Shown: positions 36,650-47,019 of the stretch, one piece after another
Position numbering within the stretch: the stretch's first letter is position 1
Layout of the letters: each line of letters starts with the position of its first letter
From: Solea solea
Lineage: Eukaryota > Chordata > Actinopteri > Pleuronectiformes > Soleidae
Assembly (NCBI RefSeq): GCF_958295425.1
Contig: NC_081149.1
Coordinates: 23,359,964 to 23,423,963, forward strand
Length of the DNA stretch: 64,000 bases
Reading direction: 5' to 3'
Translations under genes and position numbers: made by a program
The notes under the pieces: model-generated
The model's database searches: none
What the model was told of the DNA's origin: nothing
The model's input: the letters and a program-made list of their open reading frames with translations, nothing else

Positions 36650-39600
36650 GCATCACAGCCTGCAATTACGGTGAGTATGCTATGTGTTTACTGTATTTAC
36701 TGAAAAGTAAGTGTGTGTGTGTGTGTGTGTGTGTGTCTTGTATTTGGTACCACTGTAGGACCTTTTCTGACAGAAACACTGATCCTGTCAGGACTAGTAG
36801 TCTTCATAGAGACCAAAACCTTGTCCTAGTGAGGCAGAACCTCACACTAAGATTAGAAGAATTGTAATGAGGTTAAAGTTAGGGCTAGGCATTAACTGGC
36901 TGTCCAAATGAATGGAAATCAATGGTGTGTGTGTTTGGATGAGCAAGTGAAACCTGAATTATAACACTCTTGCAATTATATTACATTAATATGTTGAAGG
37001 GCTTTGAATTGTCAAAAAAAGTAAATAAACCTTAATTGCCGTCTGCAAATCATAGTTTTTCCTTTTTGGTGTACAGTGTCAGAGGAAACTTTGTTGCAGC
37101 CCATCTGTTGTATCATGTTTTAATTTCATGATCTCATGTGATGTTATCTTCTTTGTTTTCAGACAATGTGTGCCCTCTGTATTACAAGATATCACCACAC
37201 GGTAAGTCATGTTTTTGTTAAAGAAGTTAAAGAAGTAGTAAGGTTTATGCCTCACTGTCTCGACTGTAAGTCCCATCTGCACATTGCTAGTGAAACTCAG
37301 GGGCGGTTGCCATATAATGCACTTTGCTCATCAGTGCGCCCGTGAGTGTGTTGTGGTCTTAAAATGAGATGTGGTCAGGCGCAATCTTGCTATCTTGAGG
37401 CCGCATAGATCCACTGGGTCATTGGCTAACAAAAACCTGGTCTAAAGTCAATGGCGTTATTTCTTCATGGTTATTTATGTGGCACATTACATGCCCCAGC
37501 ACAGTAGGGTTCACAATCCACATGCAATGGATGGATGTTTATGGTGGAGTTGTTGGTGAGGGAGAAAAGCGCAAAAAGGGAAGTGCAAACACAACTTTCC
37601 TGCCACTGTACTCCCTCTCCGTGAGTAAAATATTATACTGCTGATTCAGCTAAAAACTGAAATAGGAACAGGCACTAGATTCCATTCTATTGGCGTGTTT
37701 CCACCGGCTCTACTCGCCTCGCCACGGCACGGTTTAAATAGCGTTTCCTGGTGCCAGGTACTTTTTTTCAGTACCTGCTCTGGCAAGGTTCCAAGCGAGC
37801 TAAGTAGGTACTATGCGATGATTGGTCAGACTGCCGGCCACTGATTGGTCAGAGTGCCGTCACAGGAAGAGACGTCCGACACAATCAAGCCGAACAGTGC
37901 CGAACTGTAGATCAGTTAAAACAACTTAACAATCCTAAAAACGTGGCTTAATCTCCAACAATTACCAGGTAAGTGTCAATATTTAACAGAGGAGTCTGGT
38001 GATCATGAGCAGTGAGCTGCATAAACCCTGCAGCTGTAGTCTGTGCAGTAGGAGTCTGTGCTCCGGAGACGTCCTGAATTTTTTTTAAAGCCTTCATTTT
38101 GGCAATGAATTTAAATAATTTAACGTGTTAAAAAAAAAATAAACGCCATTAACGTCGGCGACGATGTGGTCACGTGTGCAGGCAAACCGAGCCATTAACA
38201 CTGACTACGCTAACGTTGGTTTTGAAATGTGAGTATCACTGGTTTGCAGTAATGAGCAAAGGCAACATTGGGTATAATCATGGCAACTATAGATAATTAA
38301 AGTCATTTTATTCTTCTCCTCTCATTCTGCTGCTTCAATTGTTCAGTGGCATGTTCACAAGTCCTAGACTATTTCCGTCTTTTCTTTCTACTGCATCGTT
38401 AACGTTCACTGTCTGCATGATTTAGATTTAATGTCTGACTGAAACACCTGCAATTTTAGATCAAACAACAACATTGCCGCCCACAACAACAGCAGCAACA
38501 ACAACAACAACACAGTCAACAACTGCAACCACAGCAGCAGCAACAACAACAACAAAATTGCGTCCAGCAGCAGTAGCAGCTAGCAGCTCAATTACAACAG
38601 CAGCAACAACAACCCCAGTACAGGGTAATGCTGGCAAATTGAACGGTAAGCTGTGTCATTTTTTTGTGTAATTTACCTCTTCTGCCCACACTAGACTACC
38701 ACACTAGTTCCACACCATCAAACCTGAGCAAACACTTCCCTGCAGCTTGTTCTAAAGCCTCAATCCCATTTCACCATCATTTTACCCCTAGACTGTAGCC
38801 CTCCATTTTCCCTGATACTTCTTGAGGTAGAGGGGTAAGGTGGCCAAGTACAGCCCGTGGCCAAGTGGAAAGGGAACTTGACTTGTAACCGGAAGGTTGC
38901 CGGTTCAAATCCCCACCCGGTCAAAAAGGGCTAGGGTACCCAACTCCCAATGCTCCCCGGGCCCCACTCAGTGTGGCAGCCCACTGCTCCTAATTCTAGG
39001 ATGGGTCAAAATGCAGAGGAATACTTTCCCTAAGGGGATTATTAAACTTTAAGTGTAAGGCCTGCTTTATGCTGGATGCATGCATGTCTCTTGTCATGTA
39101 GATGCACATGTGAAAGAAATACTAAGAAACACTATTAATACTTTAGTACTCTTTGTTACGTGCCCACCAGTGGCACTTAGTCCTGTTAGCTTCGCTGTTA
39201 GCAAAGACGGCGGAAAGTGTTTTTACATGAAGTCTGTCACTGTCCGATCTGCGGTGTCCGCCCGATTTGGGCCGCCATCTTGGCTCTAAAAAACGACAAA
39301 AGTTTTCATTTTCCAAACTTCAGTCCCGCCGACTAAGCTAACTAAGCTCCGCAGAATGGGCGGAGAACTGAGCAAAATTTTTCAAAAATATTACCCCTAT
39401 TCTAGTAAAACAACAACTCAGTATCTGTATCCGCTGCACGCGTCACAAATGCAGCACATGTTTCAAATGTCCGTTCCCTGATCGACTAACCCCAAGAGTT
39501 TTATTGTGATGTACAGCATGTGTATTGCGTGCGTAGCTTCAAAGTGAACAGTCCTGGTATTTAGTTGAGTACAGAGTATTGTTATTTAACCCTTTTAGCA

Positions 39601-42600
39601 CCATAATAATATAGATATATAGATATAATATAGATATAATAATATAGATAATAGATATATTAATTAAAACGCCTGGTCTTTTTTGTCAATTTTTGTCAAT
39701 AATTGTGTCAAAAAAATGCCCTTTGAAATACACATGCGCCGCGGTGCCACCGGTGATCCCCGTGGTAGTAAAAGGGTTAAAGTGTTTAAACGATAGCAGA
39801 CGCTCTTCAGCAGCTGCTTGGCAAGCAATGAACAGGCATCTGGTGTGATCAAATTCAAGATTTTCACACTTACACAAAACTGGTTTGCAGTCTTTAATAC
39901 ATACCACAAGTGGCTCCACCAGTATGCCAGGGCACTTATGGTGATTTGGGACATGTCTCCTCTTTGCCACATGTCAGTGTTGCTGGTGTGTTTTCAGTTT
40001 TTTGGGCTTTTTTTTTTGTTATTGTTGACGGCATGTTAAATCTTCAGCACAGACATGTTGCATCTGCGTACATAAACGCCACCACAGACTACTGATGATG
40101 TATCAGAGGTGTTCCATTACAGTGAGGTAGATTTTAACCACTGCCGCTTGGAACTGTGTTGATGTGGCTAAAAAGGAAAAATGGAATTGGTTCCAATTTT
40201 ATTTGGGTCCCATCCACTGCCTGTGGGTCTGGAAGTTCTCAGTGTAGAAGCTCAGGGAGGCTACTCTTCCTCTGAGGCTGGAAGACTCGTCAGATTAGCT
40301 TTCTCCAAACCAGTCAGTTCACATCATTCCAGTTGTTTAACTTATTAAACACTTATTGTAACAGACAAGGAAGATAAGGCTAATGCATTTTTCATTGTGC
40401 CTCCAGTAAAGAACAGCTAACGCCCTGAGCGTTTAACACATCAAAAGACTTAACACAGCAAATGTTTTATCAGTTAAAGCTGCAGTAGGCTCTCTACACT
40501 CATGAGCTCCTCCCCCCCCTTGACCAAACCAAACGAAACAATGAACAACTGGAACAACTGATTATTTAAATGATGTAAAACTGAAAAAAGGAACTGCTAT
40601 AATATTGTGTTTATATATATTTTTTTTACAGACTATTATTATAATATTTACAATTGTAAATGGGCTATATTGGCAAACAAATAACACACATCAGGTTCCT
40701 ATTTGTTTATAGACTTCATTCACAAAAATTCTGCATGGGACTGAGACAGAAAAGGCGTTCAGGTATTGTTTCTGCAATGCTGTTAATCAAAAAGTGGCTC
40801 CGCCTTTCAGCTAGTTCCTCCAATCACCATTCATCAGCCTGGCGTCCACGTTCTGCCCACAGAGACGCTGAGCTTCCCCGGAAGTGACCATTTCGCCACA
40901 TTTATCCAATCACCGTCTCGCTTACCGCAGTGACAAAAAAAAGCAGAAAAAAGAAAGAAAATAACGCCGGACGATCTGTGAGAACATAAATATAAATAGA
41001 TAAGCACTACATATAATGAATTAACACAGATAAAAAGATAAACAGCTGATTCTGAACAAACTGTAATGTAAATACAACAGTTCATATTTGACCATTTATT
41101 TAATGACATTTTAGAGCCAAAATACAAAGGAAGGAGTAAACACTGTCCACTAATGTGGGAGCTGTCTGTTGCTTACGTTGAGAGAATTAGGCCCCGTTAA
41201 TCCTTGACATCCACACACCAGCCTGTTGTTCATCTGAAGCTGAAAGTATAACTCCATGTTTGAGCCGCATGGACCTTGTTGTTGCATGAAATTCTGCTTT
41301 TTGTAAACATGTTGACTTGTCATGAATACCGATTAATGTTTACACTAGCTCTTCGTGTAGCGCCCCCTCATTGGTTTTGAGCTATGAAACGTTTTGACAA
41401 TTATTGTCTTCTGAGTTTACGACGAGTCGTCATACAGTTCTCAGACAAAGGTAACAAGAGATAAATGAACAAATCACAGAAACATTGGATTTAAACTGGG
41501 AAACAAACCTTTTTAAATGTGTCACTGCTGCTCAAACAGTGAGAAGTATTATACTGATGTTGTTTTCTCCTTCTTTTCATACAGTTGAAGACAAAAGAAG
41601 TACAGGTAAGCATTATGTCAACAATCACATTGTGCATGTAAAGTATGGATCAATGTGTTTATAAAATGTCTGAAACGAGTTATGATGTCCTGCATAATTT
41701 CTCTGAACTGAGGACAACCTAAACAGTTTATTCTACACTTGTTGTTTACTCTACATTATTTACACCACGATGCTGATTGATGCCCAAATGACCGAGATAT
41801 TGCACAGTCACCACCCAATCTTCATGTTAACATATGCATGACTCACCTATTTCACATTCTCTACTGGGTTGTGTGCATGTTGCAAGTTCCATAAAATTCA
41901 GCTGAAGCAGACTTCACGTCATTAAGTTCCCTCTATGTTTAAAGTTTGATATATTTTATCTTCGGGGAAGAAAAATCCACCAGCTTAATTTGCCTGAATT
42001 ACATACTGTAATTAAGAAAAGAATGGTGATTTAAAGAGCCACCACCCTGACACTGCTTTGTTTTCTAATGGACGACAGCTGTCTCACCATTATTCAGTTG
42101 AAAGCTCGAGACGAGGTGTCAGGATGTGCAGCAATTTGTTTCCATCCTGTCTATGTTTGCATCCTTCCAAAGGTACAGTGTGTAAAATTTAGCAACGTTT
42201 GTCCAAGTTGTTTCTATCATGGCACAGCACAGGTTGGTTGGTAGGCGGGGTGTGAATGGCCTGTTTCTAACCAGTGGAACAGTTTGGTTAAGTACAGTAC
42301 ATATTTTTTGTGTGTTTCCCTTAGGAATAGAACCAAGAAGTTACATTTTTCAGTACTCTTCCCCTTGGGTACCAGAGTCATGGTACGGTACGGTACAATT
42401 GGAGCTAGAGCCATGACAGTCAGCTTATTGGGTGAAAGAAAAGTGTCACTCCCTTGCGACCAATATTTCTTCAACGGCCGCTGGATTTCCTCCGTTGTGT
42501 TGTTGTCTGTTGTGTTGTGTGCGAGGTCGTTGCATCAGTCAGTACAACATCGCGCTATGTGTCTCGCTGACACGGCCATCGAGCACAGCGCACACCCCAC

Positions 42601-42955
42601 CTACCAAGTAAAGGATACTGTTCTTTGTTGAAAAGCAAGTCTGACTGAGGGCTTTACCGTTCCAGAATGTACCGTGCTGTACCAAACTGAATTGTACCGT
42701 GATGGAAACACAGCCTTATTGTTGCCAAGGAAAGGGTGCCAAAAATACAACGGTATGGGGCGGGTTATTTCCGTACTATTCCTAATGGAAATGCAAAACA
42801 ATGCGTATCGTACTGTACCAAAATTCATACAAACAGGTGACTTCACACTCGTGAAAACATAAGCACAATTATTTAATCTTCAATTTCTTTCAAAGTGATT
42901 TTACACACTGGACCTTTTAATTGTCTTTGCATTGACTTGGAACCTTCCTTTATTT

Positions 42956-42997
<42 letters not shown>

Positions 42998-43312
42998 TTA
43001 ACAATTTTAAACTTTTTACTTCCTGGTGGATACTTATTAACATATTATCAAAGTTCAGGGTTGTTTTGTCATGTGCGAACATTAACAGAACTCTCCGTGT
43101 GTCTGTTTTCTCCTGAAGATACTGCTTTTTTTACCATGCAGTCATTATTAATCATTTCCCTGATCCTCAACGTCCTGCTGGGGTTTTTCGTCTTCATGCA
43201 GTGGAGGAGGCGGCCAGCGGTTGTGAGGGGAAATGCGGATTCGGGGGAGAATGACAGTGGAAATGCGGGCAACGCACTCATGAGTAAAGTCAACTCAACC
43301 TCATTAGACTAG
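32296..43312 (+). CDS. Unnamed type I membrane, cytokine-like mucin-stalk protein (positional FLT3 ligand candidate)
   Basis: Ten coding exons: 32296-32334, 32817-32876, 35180-35233, 35328-35402, 36247-36370, 36659-36670, 37163-37201, 38460-38645, 41585-41605, 43119-43312. All use GT-AG sites and stay in frame, giving 267 residues. Residues 1-20 form a signal peptide (start [13 protein letters not shown]). The mature head begins near QDCSDYF and has nine cysteines (24, 56, 62, 69, 74, 89, 104, 119, 125) and five N-glycosylation sequons (32, 46, 65, 91, 96). Residues 135-196 are a Thr/Ala mucin-like stalk. VEDKRST follows, then a membrane helix at about 212-230, WRRR, and a 32-residue tail. 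This layout resembles membrane-bound haematopoietic cytokines. Human FLT3LG lies in the same 19q13.33 block as CPT1C and PIH1D1. The head is shorter and richer in cysteine than mammalian FLT3 ligand, so the name is withheld. Another small surface mucin is possible. Confidence 0.75.
32960..33160. repeat. TATA/TGTA compound microsatellite
   Basis: About 200 bases of tata, tatg and gtat units lie just after the second coding exon. The long Tyr/Ile frames on both strands are products of this repeat. Confidence 0.9.
33200..33469. mobile_element. TTAA-target MITE (270 bp)
   Basis: Left end TTAAAGGAATACTTCACC and right end GGTGAAGTGTTCCTTTAA match at 17 of 18 positions in inverted orientation. The TTAAAGGAA end fits the T2-type consensus. 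A related, diverged stretch lies at 39110-39420 (shared tttgttacgtgcccaccag and attacccctattctagtaa). Confidence 0.85.
33856..33985. repeat. Inverted fragment of the 14163-14507 repeat family
   Basis: It contains ctgcatggagtttgcatgtt, ctccccgtgtctgtgtggg and ccggcttcctcccac, the reverse complement of the copy in the cpt1 intron. Confidence 0.7.
34033..34215. repeat. Short repeat with inverted ends (gtttccacaaagtgg / ccatggtgga)
   Basis: It starts near atagccatgtttccac and ends near acagtaccatggtgg. It resembles the element nested at 42259-42717 (gtaccaaaac, ggtactgtcc). It is non-coding. Confidence 0.5.
34597..35080. mobile_element. hAT-type element (484 bp) with 8-bp target duplication
   Basis: Ends are TAGGGCTGTAA and TTACAGCCGTA. 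GCAATTAC is duplicated exactly at 34589-34596 and 35081-35088. It ends about 100 bases before a coding exon (35180). Confidence 0.88.
35650..35767. repeat. 19-bp perfect inverted repeat with about 80-bp loop
   Basis: acgacactgtgacccttct at 35650-35668 pairs with agaagggtcacagtgtcgt at 35749-35767. It lies in the intron following the exon at 35328-35402. It may be the core of a fold-back element; the sequence just before it (tttattaggtacacag) matches a common fish repeat also seen at 46290. Confidence 0.85.
36587..36650. repeat. (CTTT)n tract abutting a 12-nt microexon
   Basis: About 15 CTTT units end eight bases before the acceptor of the microexon at 36659-36670. The tract is pure pyrimidine and would act as an exceptionally long polypyrimidine tract. 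An ATT run (36529-36553) lies just upstream. Confidence 0.92.
36757..36930. repeat. Dispersed repeat, first of two matching copies
   Basis: The order gaccttttctgac, cctgtcaggac, agagaccaaaac, gaggcagaacctca, taggcattaactgg matches 61609-61770 closely. It is non-coding. Related ggttaaggttagg stretches lie at about 52950-53010 and 62075-62150. Confidence 0.7.
37690..38080. repeat. Car-like dispersed repeat
   Basis: It has gcgtttccaccggctctact, ggttccaagcgagcta, gtgccgtcacaggaagagac, ctccaacaattaccagg and gagtctgtgctccgg, the same order as in the 23915 and 62371 copies. Confidence 0.7.
38851..39056 (+). mobile_element. tRNA-derived SINE
   Basis: A box A (TGGCCAAGTGG, 38858-38868) and a perfect box B (GGTTCAAATCC, 38902-38912) stand at tRNA-like spacing. 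A non-tRNA body follows, ending near attattaaactttaag. It does not fold as a complete tRNA gene. It lies between the mucin exon and the short exon at 41585. Confidence 0.75.
40640..41120. repeat. Dispersed repeat family copy 1
   Basis: Blocks atgggctat, agacttcattcacaaa, ctttcagctagttcctcc, gctgagcttcc and aacagctgattctgaacaaa recur in the same order at 51838-52293. No intact frame is shared. Confidence 0.7.
42169..42920. mobile_element. MITE with AGTGTGTAAAA inverted ends, carrying a nested element
   Basis: Left end AAAGGTACAGTGTGTAAAAT at 42169 and right end TTTTACACACTGGACCTTTT at about 42901-42920 form the ends of a common fish TTAA-associated MITE. The TTAA survives on the right only. 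The interior is expanded by the insert at 42259-42717. Confidence 0.7.
42259..42717. mobile_element. Nested element with gtttc...gaaac inverted ends
   Basis: ggcctgtttctaaccagtgg at the left and gtaccgtgatggaaacacag at the right form imperfect inverted ends (also caaactgaattgtacc against cagtttggttaagtac). It sits inside the 42169-42920 element. Confidence 0.5.
42953..43000. repeat. (ATTT)n microsatellite
   Basis: About ten ATTT units in the intron before the last coding exon of the cytokine-like gene. Confidence 0.9.
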
Positions 43313-44775
43313 GCACTAAAGTACCAGGTACCAGGTACTGTCCCTAATGGAAAAGCTAAAAAAAAAAGCTGTGACAGAACCTTATAGTGAAAAAGTGCCA
43401 ATAGTTTGTCACGACAGACACTGCTCTGCTAACCTCCAGTAGCTACACATCAGGGCCACATTCATTTTAAAGTGGCGCATGTATGAATGCACCGCCATGT
43501 ATAAATGCAACATTTCCCATTGAGTCCCCTGAGCTTGTACAGTAGAATTACAGTCTGTAACTGTAGTCTTGTTAGTGGACTGCTTTTTCCATAAAGCTCA
43601 CCGAGTGTGACGGAGACCTTTAATGTCCACGAGAGACTGGATACATCACTGTAGCCACACTGCTTTAAGGACTGCTCTCACAACATTGCATATTCTTATA
43701 TTCTGATAAGAGAGCTGTGGGATGACACTCTGTGAGGATCAGATCCACACTGTTTCCTGACAGCAAAGAATGGACTGACTGACTGACTGTGGTTTGCAAA
43801 TGCCTCACTGGGTGGGGAAGCTCTGATGTGAGCTTTCATGTCAAAATGTGAGGAGGGCTGGGAGTAAACGAGCAGCAGCATGCCGCTGCACTTGCCTTGA
43901 GGCAGGATGAGTCCCTGCAGCGCTGAGTCAAAGGTAAATGAGGGGTGATGAGTCCAAATGGTCACATTAGACTGAGATATTTGAGGAATTTGTGTGTCAC
44001 CTGTGATAAGTACACCTCTTATGCTTGTTTTCATTGACCAGGACATGCACACAGACAGTGAGTGAATGATTTATTTAATGTCGAATGGAAGCTCTAAACG
44101 ATATTAACTTTTTTTTAGCATTTTTAGTGCTGAGATGTAGGTTGGCATTGTTTTGTTTTTTTTGTTTTGACGTATGATATAGAATTATGACATGTTTTTA
44201 CAGTTCAGTTCAGTATTCAGTATTGTAAGTCGCTTTGGATAAAAGCGTCTGCTAAATGACATGTAATGTAATGTAATATTCAGCTCAGTAACAACATGGT
44301 AATAGTAGGCAGCACTTCAGTAATAAATGAATCATACAGGGTTCCCACGGGTCCTTGAATAAATAATATGATAATATTACAGTATTACCATGTCGCTGTA
44401 AAATAAACTGTGAGCTGTGGTTAAGATATGAATAACATGGTGTACTGTAATATGGTAGCAGCTTATAATAATAATATGGTTATACAATATTATGGTAATA
44501 CATTTGTTTTATTATTTAAGATGACACGATAGCCGAGAGTGAATATAATATAAATACAGCTATCATCACGTGCAAAACTATGTCTAGTGTTGTGTGCTTT
44601 TGTATATATATATATATATATATATATCATATATTTTATTTGGACATGTTACAAATAATACACTGACTTATTCAGTGTGAAATAATTGCTTTCCTGACTG
44701 TATTTTCTGCCTTCAAGACACTTGTTGTGCTATATTACTTACCTCACTGTTAATAAAGTGGATGATTATGTCTAC
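43313..44775 (+). other. Candidate 3' UTR of the cytokine-like gene
   Basis: After TAG (43310-43312) there is no further coding. An AATAAA at 44752-44757 followed by T/G-rich sequence is the best poly(A) signal, and a weaker one lies near 44319. An (AT)n run occurs at about 44606-44628. Confidence 0.4.
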
Positions 44776-46929
44776 TAATGCCTCACCATAACAAACCGCC
44801 TTGTGCAGCTGTTCTCACACTCCCTCTTGTAACAGTGGTCAGTTTCTCACACACTCCCCTGTCTTGCACTGTTAACAATGAACAAGTAATGATTTTTTTG
44901 ATTTGACTGAAATTTATGAGCCATAGCTCAGCACCGTCACCAGGAAGTGTCGCCCTAATCCCTCCTTTACTTCCTGAGTGTTACTGCTCACAAATCGCAT
45001 CAAATCCAGCTTGTTTTGCCATCTGAGAAACTAACCAAGATAAATGGTGGAGCATCTTACATTTCTGAGGTGATGTTGTGTAATGTAACCGGGATATCTA
45101 AGATAAATCCACATGTACAGTATTTCATTAAAGAGTTGTCAAAAGTTGATGCAGCTCAATGTTTGTAACTTCACGTCAGTCTCTTTATATAGCCAGCTGT
45201 GTTGGATAGAGGGCAGTGATGTGCACCTGTGGGGGCCCCTGATGCTCTAATTGACAAAAGAGTGCCCTCTTGAATCACAAAATCCTGGGGATCCATGTTT
45301 TCTATAGTTTCCCTGCTCCAATATACCTGATTCAAATGACTGGGCTGTTATCAGGCGTTTGCAGTGCTTGTTGATGAGCTGACCATTTGAATCAGGTGTG
45401 TTGGAGCAGGGAGAACATAAATGTGTCCCACAAGGGAAATTCCTTCTCTGCACATAACCAGTGACGTGCAGTGAGGTTCATGACTAGGGAGGCACTGACT
45501 GAATATATGAACCCAAAGCAGAAGCTTATATTTCAATTTTGACCTTAATTGAAACATTTAGTTGTTTTAAAAGCTTTTAATTAAGCTTTAATCAAGTCAT
45601 ACTGTTCAACGATACAATAGCGATATAAGATATATACATATATATGTATAAGGTATATACATAAGGTCAAATTAGATTTTTTTAAATTTATGTTTTTTTT
45701 TAAAATTTAAAATGTAAAATTGTGTATGGTCTTACCTCTATACAGTATGTATAAATGTACAGTATGTATATGTATATATATATAAATATATATATACATA
45801 TATATATGTTGTAATCCACCATAGAAAGTGTATAATGAACAGGTATACACCGGTGTGTGAGAATGTGGGAAATATTATCCTGGTGGCACCTGTCTCACCA
45901 GTGTGCAGTATGTGCCCTTTTAATTTTTGCCCCAGCCCTTCCAAATGTCTGCACTGCACTGATAGAGGGTGGGAATACCTACTTGCTCCCTACTTTCACT
46001 AGAGATTACAGTATCATCCGCAAACAACGGAGTCCATGGAGGGAAAGGATGGGTTAAATGCTGAGGTCAACTTCACTATCACTTTCTGTGTGTGCAGTTT
46101 GTATTTGAGTTCCAAGTGCTGTACAAAAATAAAATCATTACATTAAACATTACCTCATGTTTATTGATTTTAGTTGCGATAGCCTTGGTGTAGTTTCGGA
46201 CAACTGTTAAGGTGTTACTGTTCTGTAGCATTGGCCTCTTTGTAGTTCAACCCTATTGTCAGAACAGCTTAGAAATGAAGGTAAGAAATGTACACTCACT
46301 TTATTACATACACCTGTTCAACCGCTTCTGATTGCAAATATCTAACCAGCCAGTCATATGGAAGCAGCTCAGTTCATTTAGACATGAAGACATAGCAAAG
46401 ACCAGACCAGAACAGAATGAGGAAAAAAGTGATATAAGTGGCTTTAAATGTTACATGGAAGTTAGATACAGAGAACAGAGTTTGTAGGATGTAAATTAAA
46501 TTAAAGCTGCACCATTGTTGTTGTGCAAAGACAATATTTCAGTTTTAACATGCTTTTTACATGCTACATCTATCCAGCGGTGAATTAATCCTTCAGTCTC
46601 TGATTACATTTATGGTTGTTTTATCAATTAGTGTAAAATATAAATAACATTTTCCAGAAATACTTTTATAACTGCACACATATGGTGGATGGACTGGAGA
46701 AACTTAATCGCCAGTGAAGATTATTGATTAGTTGTAATTATTGATGAATAAGGAGAAGGGACTCACACAAATATCTTGTATTCCCCAAGCTTTAATCAAT
46801 GTAAACCATTAAAAAAATGCACTGAAAAGCAGCACATCCTCACACATTTTCCCGAGATAAACAACAACATGGTGTAATGTTAGTAATATATAGTTCTGTG
46901 CTAGACTTTAAAGGCTTTTATTCTGAAAG
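44776..46929. other. Spacer between the cytokine-like gene and pih1d1
   Basis: I see no exon. It contains a fold-back element (45311-45411), TATA-rich simple repeats (about 45630-45805), and a fish repeat starting near 46290 (actcactttattacatacac). Confidence 0.6.
45311..45411. repeat. Fold-back (inverted repeat) element
   Basis: The 28 bases from 45311 (CCCTGCTCCAATATACCTGA ...) pair with those ending at 45411 (... ATCAGGTGTGTTGGAGCAGG), with two or three mismatches, around a 45-base loop. It suggests a small MITE. Confidence 0.8.
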
Positions 46930-47019
46930 GTTCTGGCCAGAAGTGATGTTGTTGTTGCTATTGCGTGGAACGTCTGCTTGAACGTCTCACAGCAGCTACC
47001 GGTGTGGAGGAAAAAGCAG
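46930..47019 (+). other. Possible non-coding first exon of pih1d1
   Basis: The stretch ends aaaaagcag|gtaaac, a good donor, 1.56 kb before the acceptor that precedes the pih1d1 start codon. The surrounding 46940-47220 is less repetitive than its flanks. The start site is unknown and no TATA box is seen. Confidence 0.35.

Noticed and set aside
38851..38930. tRNA gene
   Set aside because: Boxes A and B are present, but the stem pairing is poor and a SINE body follows, so it is annotated as a tRNA-derived SINE.
43069..43293. Minus-strand frame opposite the membrane exon
   Set aside because: It is a shadow of the last coding exon of the cytokine-like gene, which has the in-frame acceptor, membrane helix and stop on the + strand.
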